In this document: one piece after another, positions 8,737 through 18,135 of the stretch | How positions within the stretch are numbered: position 1 is the stretch's first letter | Layout: every line of letters begins with the position of its first letter | Source: DASRAA01 sp963814165 | GTDB taxonomy: Bacteria > Acidobacteriota > Terriglobia > Terriglobales > Acidobacteriaceae | Length of the DNA stretch: 64,000 nt | Assembly: GCA_963814165.1 (NCBI GenBank) | Contig: CAWFBW010000012.1 | Span: forward strand, 214,884-278,883 | Reading direction: 5' to 3' | Notes under the pieces: model-generated | Databases searched by the model: none | Told to the model about the DNA's origin: nothing | The model's input: only the letters and a program-made list of their open reading frames with translations | Program-made: the position numbers and the translations under genes

Positions 8737-9378
8737 CTAACCGCCACAACCCAGCTGCTCAAACTTGTCCGTCGCTGCGTTGTATTCGCGCATCGAGCCG
8801 GTGCCGATGTCGTACACCCAGCCACGTATCTCGATCTCGCCACGCTGTAGTCGCGAACGCACGCTGGGGTGGGTCTTGAGGTGCTCGATCTGCGCCAGCA
8901 CGTTGAGTTCAGTCATGTGCCGGAGCTGGTCTTCTTCCGGAGCTTCGCTGAATCTATTCAGCATCCGATTGCGCGCGGTGTAGCCGTGACTCATCCAGTG
9001 CCGAACGCCGGGCATGCTCTCCACCCCTTCGGGATTCAACAGCGCCCTCATCACGCCACAATCGGTGTGACCGCAGACCACAATCACCGGTACTTTCAGC
9101 ACCAGCATGGCGTACTCGACGCCCGCGGTCACTCCGCCGACAAATTCGACGTATGGCGGGACCATGTTGCCGGGGTTGCGTTCGATGAAGATTTCCCCCG
9201 GGTCGGTCTGCGTCACCAGATTGGGATTGACGCGGGAATCAGCGCAGGTGATGAACAGCGCCAGAGGGTCCTGGCCAAGTTGCAGGCGCTCAAACATTTC
9301 CCGCTGTGCCGGAAATATCTCGGTCTGGAACTTCGACACGCCTTGCGCAATCCGGGCCAGTGCGTCGTGCTTCGACAT
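8737..9378 (-). CDS. can: Beta-class carbonic anhydrase
   Basis: Interconverts CO2 and bicarbonate. The 213-residue protein has the beta-class zinc motifs ITCADSRV (Cys, Asp-Arg dyad) and VVCGHTDCGVM (His and Cys ligands). The start at 9378 (MSKHDALARI) has GGGAG at suitable spacing; an upstream in-frame start would add 23 unrelated residues. Convergent with glgX. Confidence 0.93.
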   Translation of the reverse strand: MSKHDALARIAQGVSKFQTEIFPAQREMFERLQLGQDPLALFITCADSRVNPNLVTQTDPGEIFIERNPGNMVPPYVEFVGGVTAGVEYAMLVLKVPVIVVCGHTDCGVMRALLNPEGVESMPGVRHWMSHGYTARNRMLNRFSEAPEEDQLRHMTELNVLAQIEHLKTHPSVRSRLQRGEIEIRGWVYDIGTGSMREYNAATDKFEQLGCGG

Positions 9379-9567
9379 CCGTGAACTCCCGAACAAAGTT
9401 TGCGGAACCGGAAACGGGGTTCCGCATCTATTAAGAAGAACACTCAACCGCAGTTGTTTAGGGTATCAAACTGGGGATTATTTCAGTCAGGTAAATGCGA
9501 CCCTATAGGGCCGCGTTAGCCCGCAACCCGGCGACGTGCTCGCCGCTTATCAACCAGAGGAGAATAT

Positions 9568-10071
9568 ATGCCGACAAAAACAGAAAGTGCAGTTCGCTTT
9601 AGCAGTGGTGTCGCTTTCTCGGAAGACACAAAATCGAAACTCATTGACCTTTTGAATGCCCGGCTGGCTGATACCATCGACCTCAAGACCCAGACCAAGC
9701 ATGCCCACTGGAATGTGAAGGGCGCACAGTTCCACCAGCTCCACCTTTTGTTTGACGACGTAGCCGGGCACGTCGATGAAGCCGCCGACCTGATCGCCGA
9801 GCGGGCAGTACAGTTGGGCGGAATCGCTCACGGCACCGCCCGCATCGCCGCCGCGACATCGTCAATTCCGGAATACGATCTCAACGCAGTGGACGGTCAC
9901 GACCACGTGAAGGCGCTGGTCGCCCGACTGGGGAAATTGTCCAATGCCAGCCGCGACGCCATCGACGAAGCCGACAAGCTGGGCGATAAGGCGACGTCTG
10001 ACATCTTCACCGAAATCGTTCGCGCCGCCGACAAGGACCTGTGGTTCCTGCAAGCTCACCTTCAGTCGTAA
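9568..10071 (+). CDS. dps: Dps-family ferritin-like DNA protection protein
   Basis: A starvation/oxidative-stress protein that oxidises Fe(II) and coats DNA. The 167 residues include the Dps ferroxidase signature, with TKHAHWNVKGAQFHQLHLLF and then DDVAGHVDEAADLIAER supplying the intersubunit His/Asp/Glu ligands. An excellent ribosome site (GAGGAG) precedes 9568. A strong rho-independent terminator follows 24 bases after the stop, so the gene is probably monocistronic. An imperfect palindrome, CCCTATAGGG, near 9510-9519 in the leader could be regulatory, but I cannot assign a regulator. Confidence 0.94.
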   Translation: MPTKTESAVRFSSGVAFSEDTKSKLIDLLNARLADTIDLKTQTKHAHWNVKGAQFHQLHLLFDDVAGHVDEAADLIAERAVQLGGIAHGTARIAAATSSIPEYDLNAVDGHDHVKALVARLGKLSNASRDAIDEADKLGDKATSDIFTEIVRAADKDLWFLQAHLQS

Positions 10072-10094
10072 ACCAACACCCGAAATACGATAGG

Positions 10095-10119
10095 GCGAGG
10101 GCCTCGGCCCTCGCTTTTT
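10095..10119 (+). terminator. Rho-independent terminator after dps
   Basis: GCGAGGGCC (10095-10103) pairs with GGCCCTCGC (10106-10114) and is followed by TTTTT. Confidence 0.9.
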
Positions 10120-10180
10120 CGTCGCAGCGCTTACTGTGAGCGTAACGGTTGCCGCCGGCCCCCTGCTAGACTTAAGCCTT

Positions 10181-12340
10181 ATGTCGGACGCTCTCAACGC
10201 GCTTTCCCGCGCCTCCTCTGCTTATTTGCGCTCGGCGATGCACCAGCCCATCCAGTGGAATGAGTGGGGCGACGAGGCTTTCGCCGCCGCACAACGCAAC
10301 AGCAAACCGGTGCTGCTCGACATTGGCGCGGTGTGGTGTCACTGGTGCCATGTCATGGATCGGGAGTCGTACGAGAGCAGCACCATCGCCGAGATAATCA
10401 ACCGGGATTTCATCGCGGTAAAGGTCGATCGCGACGAGCGCCCTGACGTTGACAGCCGCTACCAGCTTGCCGTGTCGGCAATTTCCGGCACCGGAGGCTG
10501 GCCGCTCACGGTATTTCTCACCCCGGAAGGCAAACCGTTTTACGGTGGGACCTACTTCCCTCCCGAAGACCGCTTCGGGCGGCCCAGCTTCCAGAAAATC
10601 CTGTTGGCGATTGCCGAAGCTTATCGTGATCGACGCGAAGAGGTCGTGAAATCCGCCGACGAGACCATGAATATGCTGGCCAACGCTGAGGGTTTCGCTG
10701 GGCGCCACGCCGACTTTTCGCCCCGCATTGTGGGAGTCATGGTGCAGTCGGCGGTTGCCATCTTCGACGAGAAAAATGGCGGATTCGGCGGGGCACCCAA
10801 ATTTCCCCACGCCTCGGCCATTGACCTGCTGCTCGACTGGTATGCACGCACCCATGAGGACCGCGTCTCTACCGTCATCACGACCACACTTACCAAGATG
10901 TCGAAGGGCGGCATGTATGACCAACTCGGAGGAGCGTTTCATCGCTATTCGGTCGACGAGCGCTGGATCGTTCCGCACTTCGAGAAGATGTCGTACGACA
11001 ACTCGGAGCTGCTGAAGAACTACGTGCACGCATACCAGGTGCTGGGTTACGAGCATTACCTTCGCGTCGCCGGCGACATCGTGCGCTGGATGGACGAGTG
11101 GCTCAGCGATCGTGAACGCGGCGGCTTCTACGCGTCGCAAGACGCTGACATCAACCTCGACGACGACGGCGACTACTTCACCTGGACCGCCGAAGAAGCC
11201 AAGGCCGTGTTGAGCCCTGACGAGTTCCAGGCAGTCTCTCTGCACTACGACATCGGCGATGCCGGCGAGATGCACCACAACCCAGCGAAAAACGTCCTGT
11301 GGGTCAGCATGCTGGCGGAAGAAATTGCCGGCAAGATGGGGCGCGACATCACGGACGTCCTCGAACTTCTCGCAATCGCGCGCGCCAAGCTTACCGCCGA
11401 ACGGCTGAAGCGTCCGACTCCGTTTGTCGACAAGACCATCTACACCAACTGGAACGCGCTTTGCATCTCCGCGTATCTGCACTATGCTCGCGTCACCCGG
11501 CGGTCTGACGCGCGACACTTTGCGCTTCGTTCGCTCGACCGCAATCTCGCGGAAGCATGGGATGCTGAGCGCGGACTTTCCCACGTCATCGCCTACAGCG
11601 ATCCTTCGGCGGAAACGCGATTCATTTCCGGACTGCTCGACGATTACGCCTACACCGCCATAGCCTGCCTGGACGCCTATGAAATCTGCGGTGCATTAAG
11701 CTACTTTCGATTTGCGCAAAAGATCGCGGACGAGATGATTCGCCGCTTCGCCGATCCCACTTCCGGCGGGTTCTTCGACGCCGAAGGCTCACCCGACGAC
11801 ACGGTAAAGCTCGGCGCTCTTTCGGCTCGGCGCAAGCCGTATCAGGATGCCCCCACACCCGCAGGCAATCCCTGTGCAGCTATCGCTCTGCTTCGCCTGT
11901 ATGCCTACACCAACGACGCCAAGTATCTCGACAAGGCAGAGGACACGCTCGAAGTTTTCGCCGGCGTCGCCGAGCAGTTTGGCATTTACGCAGGTACGTA
12001 CGGCCTTGCCGCGTCCTGGCTGGCGCGCCCACACACGCAGGTCGTGGTGATCGGCGAAGACGAGAAGGCGGAGGCGTTGCTGAAAGCCGCGTCTGCCCCG
12101 TTCGCGGTGAATCTGTCAATCGTTCATCTGACGGACAGCGAAGCAGTAGCGCAGAACCTGCCCCCCGTATTGGCGGAGACGATCCCGAACCTGCCTGCGC
12201 TGCGGGAGAAGAAATCGATCGCGGTAGTCTGTACGAATTTCGCCTGCCGTCCGCCGATCGAAGATCCCGAGGAACTGACGGTCGTCTTGAGGGACGCCAT
12301 CGCCACGCAAAAGCCTGCCGCGGAGCTGCGCAACGACTGA
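10181..12340 (+). CDS. Thioredoxin-domain protein of the DUF255/YyaL (SPATA20-like) family
   Basis: About 719 residues. The N-terminal thioredoxin-like DUF255 domain carries the family motif AVWCHWCHVMDRESYE. It is followed by GTGGWPLTVFLTPEGKPFYGG (in part), and then a long alpha/alpha-barrel region resembling glycosidase/epimerase folds (GGFGGAPKFPHA, MYDQLGGAFHRYSVDERW). The family is widespread but its reaction is not established. A GTG at 10136 would add 15 residues; ATG 10181 (MSDALNALSRASS) looks more natural although neither has a clear ribosome site. It lies alone after the dps terminator and is convergent with glcF, with stops adjacent. Confidence 0.9.
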   Translation: MSDALNALSRASSAYLRSAMHQPIQWNEWGDEAFAAAQRNSKPVLLDIGAVWCHWCHVMDRESYESSTIAEIINRDFIAVKVDRDERPDVDSRYQLAVSAISGTGGWPLTVFLTPEGKPFYGGTYFPPEDRFGRPSFQKILLAIAEAYRDRREEVVKSADETMNMLANAEGFAGRHADFSPRIVGVMVQSAVAIFDEKNGGFGGAPKFPHASAIDLLLDWYARTHEDRVSTVITTTLTKMSKGGMYDQLGGAFHRYSVDERWIVPHFEKMSYDNSELLKNYVHAYQVLGYEHYLRVAGDIVRWMDEWLSDRERGGFYASQDADINLDDDGDYFTWTAEEAKAVLSPDEFQAVSLHYDIGDAGEMHHNPAKNVLWVSMLAEEIAGKMGRDITDVLELLAIARAKLTAERLKRPTPFVDKTIYTNWNALCISAYLHYARVTRRSDARHFALRSLDRNLAEAWDAERGLSHVIAYSDPSAETRFISGLLDDYAYTAIACLDAYEICGALSYFRFAQKIADEMIRRFADPTSGGFFDAEGSPDDTVKLGALSARRKPYQDAPTPAGNPCAAIALLRLYAYTNDAKYLDKAEDTLEVFAGVAEQFGIYAGTYGLAASWLARPHTQVVVIGEDEKAEALLKAASAPFAVNLSIVHLTDSEAVAQNLPPVLAETIPNLPALREKKSIAVVCTNFACRPPIEDPEELTVVLRDAIATQKPAAELRND

Positions 12341-13645
12341 TCAGTATACCTCGTCTAACAATTCCACCACGTGCGCCACACGGGCTTTCATATTGCAGCG
12401 CTTGACGCCCGCGCGGAACTGTAGCATACAGCCCACATTGGCCGTGGCAATGACCTCCGGCTCGACACCGGCTACATAGCCCATCTTCTCGTCCAGCACC
12501 TTCATCGAGATCTCGTTTTGCACCACGTTGTACACTCCCGCGCTGCCACAACACGAGTCCGCTCGGGGCGACTCCACGACATCGGCGCCAATATGCTTCA
12601 GCAGTTGCCGCGGTGCGCTGCGCACACCCTGCGCGTGGGCCAGGTGGCACGAGTCCTGGTAGGTCACGCGCATCCCCAGCTTGCGCGTTGGTTCGCGCAG
12701 ACCAATCTCCGCAAGGTACTCATTGATGTCTCGCGCCTTGCCGGTGAATTGCTGCGCGCGGTCCGCGTAAATCCTGTCATTCTGCAGCAGTCCGGCATAC
12801 TCCTTCAAAGCCGAGCCGCAGCCTGCTGCGTTGGTCAAAATGGCATCAAACTCCGGTCGTAGCATGGCCGCAATGTTCCGCCGTGCCTGCTTTCGGGCCA
12901 GATCGAGCAGCCCGGCGTGGAGTTGCAATGCCCCGCAACACGACTGTCTCTCCGGCACATGCACCTCGATGCCATTCTTAGTAAGCACACGAATGGTCGC
13001 GCGATTTAACTCGGCGAAAGCCACGCTGGCCACGCATCCGATGAGCAGGGCCACGCGACCGCGCCGCTCGCCTTCGGCGGGATACACCTTTCCCAACTCA
13101 GTGAAGGAGAACTTGCTGTCGATGCGAGGTGACAGCGCATCCAGCTCCGCCATCCCCAACAGCTTCAGGACTCCCGCCGCCCGCGCCAGTGTTTGTAATC
13201 CCGAGCGCTGATAGAAACGCGTGAGCCGCGCATAGCGCGCCAGGCGGCTAAACGACGGCAGCACTTCTTCGTAAAAATACTTGCGAACCTTCGTTGCGAG
13301 CCACGGCCGCCGGTAGTTTTCCGCAATTTGCGCACGCGCCAGCTCCAGCAAGCTGCCGTACGCAACGCCCGACGGGCACGCGGTCTGGCAATTTAGGCAA
13401 CCAAGACAGCGATCAATGTGCGTGACAAACGAATCGCTCAACGCCAGCCGCCCCGCGTCGACCTGGACGATTTGGTAGATACGACCGCGGGGCGAGTCCA
13501 TCTCCGTGCCCAGCGCCCGATAGGTCGGGCACTGGTCGAGACACAGCCCGCAGTGGATACACCGCGAGTAGATGTCCCACGTCGGCTTCTCGTGGGGCGA
13601 GAAGTTCGAGTGCGGCTTCTCAAATACTGGAGTCGCTGTGGTCAA
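12341..13645 (-). CDS. glcF: Glycolate oxidase iron-sulfur subunit GlcF
   Basis: The Fe-S subunit of the membrane-associated glycolate (or related 2-hydroxyacid) oxidase complex. The 434 residues contain two 4Fe-4S ferredoxin motifs, CIHCGLCLDQCP and CLGCLNCQTACP, near residues 29-90. Two C-terminal CCG domains (SCCGALQLHAG and SCCGSAGVYN) follow, as in heterodisulfide-reductase-like proteins. Its start overlaps the glcE stop by four bases (13642-13645), so the two are translationally coupled. Order on the minus strand is glcD, glcE, glcF. Confidence 0.93.
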   Translation of the reverse strand: MTTATPVFEKPHSNFSPHEKPTWDIYSRCIHCGLCLDQCPTYRALGTEMDSPRGRIYQIVQVDAGRLALSDSFVTHIDRCLGCLNCQTACPSGVAYGSLLELARAQIAENYRRPWLATKVRKYFYEEVLPSFSRLARYARLTRFYQRSGLQTLARAAGVLKLLGMAELDALSPRIDSKFSFTELGKVYPAEGERRGRVALLIGCVASVAFAELNRATIRVLTKNGIEVHVPERQSCCGALQLHAGLLDLARKQARRNIAAMLRPEFDAILTNAAGCGSALKEYAGLLQNDRIYADRAQQFTGKARDINEYLAEIGLREPTRKLGMRVTYQDSCHLAHAQGVRSAPRQLLKHIGADVVESPRADSCCGSAGVYNVVQNEISMKVLDEKMGYVAGVEPEVIATANVGCMLQFRAGVKRCNMKARVAHVVELLDEVY

Positions 13646-14910
13646 GCGATCTCCCTTCCGCGCAAGATGTTTGCGGGATCGAGCGCGCGCTTCACGGCCT
13701 GCATTTGCGCGAGGTTCGCCGGAGGGACCGGCCAGGGATTGGGCGCGCCCGCAACCTTGATGCAGATTTCGGGAAAGCGCGTACGTAGCGCGTTGACCAG
13801 TGCATCCATCGCTGGCGGGCAGTCGTCCCCGGGACGCGAGACAGCGGCCAACACATGACCCACGCCCACGCGCCCAATCATTCCGACCTCCAGATCGAAG
13901 CTCTCTGCGGTGGCTTCCAGAATTTCCAGGACCGTCAGTGTCTGTGCCGGTGGCGTCGTGGCGTGAATCGTGACGACAGGGCTGATGACGGTTGCGGCAG
14001 GCATGGCGTGGGGAAAATCAGCCAGGACCTTCCACATCATCCGGTCGCCGTCGTGGTCCACTTCGCGCGTGATCGCCATTCCCAACTCCTTGCGATACCG
14101 TGCCTGCACCGCGTCGCTGCCCGCGGCGCGAACGCAAACCACCCACGCATTGTCCGTCATCTCCGGACGCATCATCTTGCGCGCCCCAGGCGACACCAGT
14201 TCCTGGCAGATCGGCGCAAGCGGCGACCGTACCACCCGGTCGCGGAACTCCAGCGCCTCTTTGGCGGTTGCGAACTCTGCGAGAAAGGTCCGCGTCTGAC
14301 GAGCAGCCGGAAATAGTTTGAAACTGGCCGAGGTAATGACTGCGAGCGTGCCGTAGCTGCCGATCAGCAGTTTCATCAGGTCGTATCCGGCAACGTTCTT
14401 GACGACCCGTCCCCCACCTTTAGCGCGGCGGCCATCGCCGGTAACGAAGCGAATTCCGACGCAGAAGTCGCGCAGGGCGCCATAACCATGACGCAGAGGT
14501 CCGTATCCTGCCGTGGCGAGAATGCCGCCTACAGTTGCTCGTTCGGGTATCGGCGGATCGCCCGCAAACATCAGGTTGTCCGCGTTCACCATCGCATTGA
14601 GCTGCGCGATGGTCGTCCCTGCGCCCACGCCCACGGTGAGGTCTGCATGATCGTAGTGCTCGACCTGCGTGAGCCGGTTCGTGTGCAGCACGATGTCGGT
14701 GCGCAGCTCCGCGGCGCTATATTCGGTCGAGCCGCCGGCGGGACCTACGCCGAGTCGGTGCTCATTGGCGAGACGAAGCACCACCGCCACTTCTTCGGCA
14801 GAAGCCGGGCTGACGTAGACTCCACCGGCCGGCCGCTCGCGGGCGTTATCGACGCCGCAAATCGAGCGCAGTTCGCGCGCTACGTCGACTGAAACTCCCG
14901 TCGCGCTCAC
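13642..14910 (-). CDS. glcE: Glycolate oxidase FAD-binding subunit GlcE
   Basis: A FAD-binding PCMH-type subunit of 422 residues. The FAD-domain signature is visible as LTVGVGAGTTIAQLNAMV, GDPPIPERATVGGILATAGYG (in part) and GGGRVVKNVAGYDLMKLLIG. The frame is open far upstream inside glcD, but the start is set at GTG 14910. That start overlaps the glcD stop in the sequence GTGA, and the downstream protein aligns with normal GlcE proteins. It is the middle gene of the glcDEF run. Confidence 0.9.
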   Translation of the reverse strand: MSATGVSVDVARELRSICGVDNARERPAGGVYVSPASAEEVAVVLRLANEHRLGVGPAGGSTEYSAAELRTDIVLHTNRLTQVEHYDHADLTVGVGAGTTIAQLNAMVNADNLMFAGDPPIPERATVGGILATAGYGPLRHGYGALRDFCVGIRFVTGDGRRAKGGGRVVKNVAGYDLMKLLIGSYGTLAVITSASFKLFPAARQTRTFLAEFATAKEALEFRDRVVRSPLAPICQELVSPGARKMMRPEMTDNAWVVCVRAAGSDAVQARYRKELGMAITREVDHDGDRMMWKVLADFPHAMPAATVISPVVTIHATTPPAQTLTVLEILEATAESFDLEVGMIGRVGVGHVLAAVSRPGDDCPPAMDALVNALRTRFPEICIKVAGAPNPWPVPPANLAQMQAVKRALDPANILRGREIA

Positions 14911-16346
14911 ATGCCCTCCGCCGAGAGAATGGGGTTCGACGACTGCCCCGCCGTCTCGCGGCACATGCGCGTCGTCGGAAACAGCTTGCCCGGATTGAGC
15001 ACGCCCGCGGCGTTGAACGCATTGCGCAGGCTCAGCATCACATCGAGGTCGTCGTCGGTAAACAGAAGCGGCATGAGGTCGCGCTTCTCCAGGCCTACGC
15101 CATGCTCGCCGGTAATTGAGCCTCCAACCGACACGCAATACTCGAGGATGTCGCGGCTCGCGACCTGCACCAACTCTAACTGCGCCGGGTCGCGGGGATC
15201 GAACATGATCAGCGGATGCAGGTTGCCGTCGCCGGCATGAAAGATGTTGCCGATTCGCAGTCCGTACTTCTTCGACACGCCTTCGATAAACTGCAACACC
15301 ACCGGAATCTTGGTACGCGGCACCACGCCGTCCTGCGAATAATAGGCAGGAGCCAGCCGCCCCAGTGCCGCAAACGCGTTCTTGCGTCCCTTCCACAGAA
15401 GGGCACGCTCGTTCTCGTCCTTGGCGCGACGCACCTCGCGCGCCCGCTGCTGCAGGCACACCGCACGCACCGCCTCGGCCTGCTCTTCCACTTGCTCCGC
15501 CAGACCTTCCAGTTCGATCAGCAGCACCGCGCCAGCATCCAGCGGATACCCCGCATGACAGGCCGCTTCCACGGCGCGCAGCGTCCAGCCATCCAGCATC
15601 TCCAGTGCTGCAGGAGTGATGCCCGCCGCCGTAATCGCCGACACCGTCTTTGCGCCGTCGTCGATTGTCTCGAAGATTCCCAACAGGGTGGCGACCCGCT
15701 CCGGTCGACGCAGCAAACGCACGGTAATCTCGGTGACGACACCTATGGTCCCTTCCGAGCCAACAAAAAATCCCGTCAGGTCGTAGCCGCTGCTCTCGGC
15801 CGCTTTCCCGCCGAAGTGCACCACCTCGCCGCTCGGCATCACCACCGTCAGGCCCGTCACGTGGTTGACCGTGACGCCATACATCAGCGTGTGTGGCCCG
15901 CCAGAGTTCTCGGCCACGTTGCCGCCGATGGTGCAGGCCTTCTGGCTGGAGGGATCGGGCGCGAAATAAAGTCCCAGATGGGCCACATTGTCAGACAGTT
16001 GCTGGTTGACGACTCCAGGCTGCACGGTAGCCCGCATGTTCTCGGCATCCACTTCGAGGATGCGGTGCATCCTGGCAAATGCCAACACCACTCCACCCTC
16101 GGGCGCGATGGCTCCGCCGCTCAGTCCCGTACCCGCTCCGCGAGCAACAACGGAAAATCCGGCTGAGCTCGCCAGCCGCATGATCTGGGATACGTGTTCT
16201 GTGCTTTGGGGAAATACGACCGCGACCGGCGTGCACTTGCGTACACCTGCGTCGTACTCATACAGCATCAGGTCTTCGGGACGGTCCAGGACCGCGTCGC
16301 GTCCCGCGATCTTCCGGAGTTGTTCCACCACGGCCGACAGTTGCAT
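14907..16346 (-). CDS. glcD: Glycolate oxidase catalytic subunit GlcD
   Basis: A 479-residue FAD-linked oxidase that oxidises glycolate, or another 2-hydroxyacid such as D-lactate, and passes electrons through GlcE/GlcF. Visible are the FAD-binding VVARGAGTGLSGGAIAPEGG, the CTIGGNVAENSGGPHTLMYG block, and the C-terminal metal/substrate motifs GNIFHAGDGNLHPL and GEHGVGLEKRDLM. It is first in the glcDEF operon. A CBS-domain gene ends 61 bases upstream on the same strand and may be cotranscribed. Confidence 0.93.
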   Translation of the reverse strand: MQLSAVVEQLRKIAGRDAVLDRPEDLMLYEYDAGVRKCTPVAVVFPQSTEHVSQIMRLASSAGFSVVARGAGTGLSGGAIAPEGGVVLAFARMHRILEVDAENMRATVQPGVVNQQLSDNVAHLGLYFAPDPSSQKACTIGGNVAENSGGPHTLMYGVTVNHVTGLTVVMPSGEVVHFGGKAAESSGYDLTGFFVGSEGTIGVVTEITVRLLRRPERVATLLGIFETIDDGAKTVSAITAAGITPAALEMLDGWTLRAVEAACHAGYPLDAGAVLLIELEGLAEQVEEQAEAVRAVCLQQRAREVRRAKDENERALLWKGRKNAFAALGRLAPAYYSQDGVVPRTKIPVVLQFIEGVSKKYGLRIGNIFHAGDGNLHPLIMFDPRDPAQLELVQVASRDILEYCVSVGGSITGEHGVGLEKRDLMPLLFTDDDLDVMLSLRNAFNAAGVLNPGKLFPTTRMCRETAGQSSNPILSAEGM

Positions 16347-16407
16347 ACGACGCCACCGAGTGTAGCACTCCGAAGCGGCCGACAGCGGTGATCTGTGTTC
16401 GGTCGGT

Positions 16408-16836
16408 TTAGACTGAGGTCTGGATGTACGCTCGCATCATGTCGGCCTCGCCGGATTTCTCCTCCAGGGTGTGGCGCATCAGGTCGCGTAGCGAAAGAAA
16501 GCCAACCAGCGTGCTCCCGTCGCACACCGCCAGGTGACGGATGCCGTGCGCCTGCATCATCAGCATTGCCTCTTCGCAACTAGATTCCGGCGCCAGGGTG
16601 CGCAATGTGGTGCTCATCACGTCCGCGATGTGCGTCGTTCGTGGATCGAGTCCCTGGGTCACCACCTTGCTCATGATGTCGCGCTCAGAGAAGATGCCAA
16701 CGAGTTTGGTTCCTTCCAGCACAGGCGCCGCGCCCACACGGCGGTCCACCATGTAGCGGGCGGCCTCCAGCACGGTCTGGTCGGGCTGAATGTAGTGAAT
16801 GGTGCGGTTGATCAACAAGTCTCGAATTGTCGCCAT
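16408..16836 (-). CDS. CBS-domain protein (two CBS repeats)
   Basis: A 142-residue protein made almost entirely of a Bateman module. CBS1 contains QTVLEAARYMVDRRVGAAPV and IFSERDIMSKV; CBS2 contains EEAMLMMQAHGIRHLAV and GFLSLRDLMRH. Such stand-alone modules bind adenine nucleotides and regulate partners; no partner is evident. GGAGG lies just ahead of 16836, which fixes the start over a longer in-frame reading. It lies upstream of glcDEF on the same strand and is divergent from fabI. Confidence 0.88.
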   Translation of the reverse strand: MATIRDLLINRTIHYIQPDQTVLEAARYMVDRRVGAAPVLEGTKLVGIFSERDIMSKVVTQGLDPRTTHIADVMSTTLRTLAPESSCEEAMLMMQAHGIRHLAVCDGSTLVGFLSLRDLMRHTLEEKSGEADMMRAYIQTSV

Positions 16837-17041
16837 AGTGCCTCCGCCGAAGTGGGGCCCCGGAATGTGGGGGAGTATAGTCCCTCCGGGACGGCATTGG
16901 GAAGAAGAATTCTCACATTGGCGCACATCCCAGATGGCCGCTGCCGCCGGGGTGTCAAGCCCGTCGTCCAAGACATCCCCGCCGCCATGCTGATATCCTC
17001 AAAAATTGACCTTATCGGCATCCTTGGAGGACCTCACACGC

Positions 17042-17812
17042 ATGGCAAGTAGCATGGACGGACGCACAGTCGTGGTATTTGGCGTGGCCAACAAGCGCAG
17101 CATCGCCTGGGCCATTGCCCAGCAGATGCAGCAGGCGGGTGCGCGCCTCGTCATCACTTACCAGAACGAGCGTCTCAAGCAGGAAGCCGACGAACTGATC
17201 GCCAGCCTTCCCAACGCCGAGGACTTCCAGTGCGACGTCTCCAGCGATGACGAAATCGCCGCCCTGTTTGAGCACCTCAAGACCAAGTACGGCAAGATCG
17301 ACGCCCTCGTGCACTCCATCGCCTACGCTCCCGCCGAAGCCCTGAAGAACGAATTCACGCAGACTCAGCGGGAGGCCTTCCGCGTCGCCCTCGACACCAG
17401 CGCTTATTCGCTCGTGGCCCTGGCTCGCGGCGCCGCTCCCCTCATGACCGAAGGCGGCAGTATCGTCACCCTTACGTATTACGGAGCCATGCGCGTCGTC
17501 CCCAACTACAACGTGATGGGCGTCGCCAAGGCTGCGCTGGAGTGTTGCGTGCGCTATCTCGCGTTCGATCTCGGAAAGCTCAACATCCGCGTAAACGCCA
17601 TCTCCGCCGGCCCCATCAAGACCCTGGCCGCGCGCGGCATTGGCAACCTCGGCGACATGATGAAGGCCCAGGCCGATCGCTCGCCCATACCTCGCAATGT
17701 GGATGTCAACGAAGTTGCCGCGACGGCGGTGTTCCTCGCCGGCGGTGGCGGCACCGGCATCACCGGCGAAACGATCTACGTCGATTGCGGATACAACATT
17801 ATGGGGTTTTGA
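17042..17812 (+). CDS. fabI: Enoyl-[acyl-carrier-protein] reductase FabI (NADH)
   Basis: The last step of the fatty-acid elongation cycle. The 256 residues show an SDR fold with the FabI variant nucleotide motif VVFGVANKRSIAWAIA. Also present are LVHSIAYAPAEAL, the catalytic Tyr-x6-Lys segment YNVMGVAKAALE, and the substrate-binding AGPIKTLAARGIG. It ends with the typical GETIYVDCGYNIMG. GGAGG lies about 12 bases before ATG 17042. A mazEF pair follows on the same strand but has its own promoter. Confidence 0.96.
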   Translation: MASSMDGRTVVVFGVANKRSIAWAIAQQMQQAGARLVITYQNERLKQEADELIASLPNAEDFQCDVSSDDEIAALFEHLKTKYGKIDALVHSIAYAPAEALKNEFTQTQREAFRVALDTSAYSLVALARGAAPLMTEGGSIVTLTYYGAMRVVPNYNVMGVAKAALECCVRYLAFDLGKLNIRVNAISAGPIKTLAARGIGNLGDMMKAQADRSPIPRNVDVNEVAATAVFLAGGGGTGITGETIYVDCGYNIMGF

Positions 17813-17829
17813 CGCACCCGGAATGGGCC

Positions 17830-17863
17830 TTGCGCGTCGGCTCTCTCGTGATTACAATGTAAT
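17830..17863 (+). promoter_or_regulatory. mazEF promoter with overlapping palindromic operator
   Basis: A -35 TTGCGC (17830-17835) and a -10 TACAAT (17853-17858) are spaced by 17 bases. The perfect palindrome ATTACA-A-TGTAAT (17851-17863) covers the -10. Autorepression by a MazE-type antitoxin bound at such a site is the usual arrangement; binding here is inferred. Confidence 0.55.
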
Positions 17864-17883
17864 TACCTAAGGGGACGCGCGGC

Positions 17884-18135
17884 GTGAAGACGGAAATTGT
17901 TCGGATCGGTAACTCGCGGGGTATTCGGATTCCGAAACCTCTTATCGAGCAATGTGAACTGGAAGGCACAGTGGAATTGTCCGTTGAGAATCACCGCCTG
18001 GTGATCTCTCCCGGGCGCCGCTTGCGGCAGGGATGGCCAGAGGCGTTTCGCAATGCCCGCCCGGCGGAAGACCACGAGCTTCTGCTCGAATCGATGCCTG
18101 CGAACGAGTTCGACCGTAAGGAATGGAAGTGGTAA
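17884..18135 (+). CDS. mazE: AbrB/MazE-family antitoxin
   Basis: An 83-residue antitoxin with an N-terminal swapped-hairpin AbrB domain (VRIGNSRGIRIPKPLIEQ ... VELSVENHRLVISP) and an acidic, probably disordered C-terminal tail that would wrap the toxin. GTG start at 17884 with AAGGGGA upstream. It overlaps the downstream MazF-type gene by 13 bases, the standard antitoxin-toxin arrangement. Confidence 0.88.
   Translation: MKTEIVRIGNSRGIRIPKPLIEQCELEGTVELSVENHRLVISPGRRLRQGWPEAFRNARPAEDHELLLESMPANEFDRKEWKW

Noticed and set aside
10172..11584. A 470-codon open frame on the minus strand
   Set aside because: It lies fully antisense to the DUF255 gene, shows no domain, and its composition is that expected from the GC-rich coding strand opposite.
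13642..15459. 605-residue reading of glcE
   Set aside because: The first 180 residues are a shadow of glcD; the GTG at 14910 overlapping the glcD stop gives the normal length.
15216..16166. Long plus-strand open frame
   Set aside because: Antisense to glcD; His/Arg-rich shadow without a domain.
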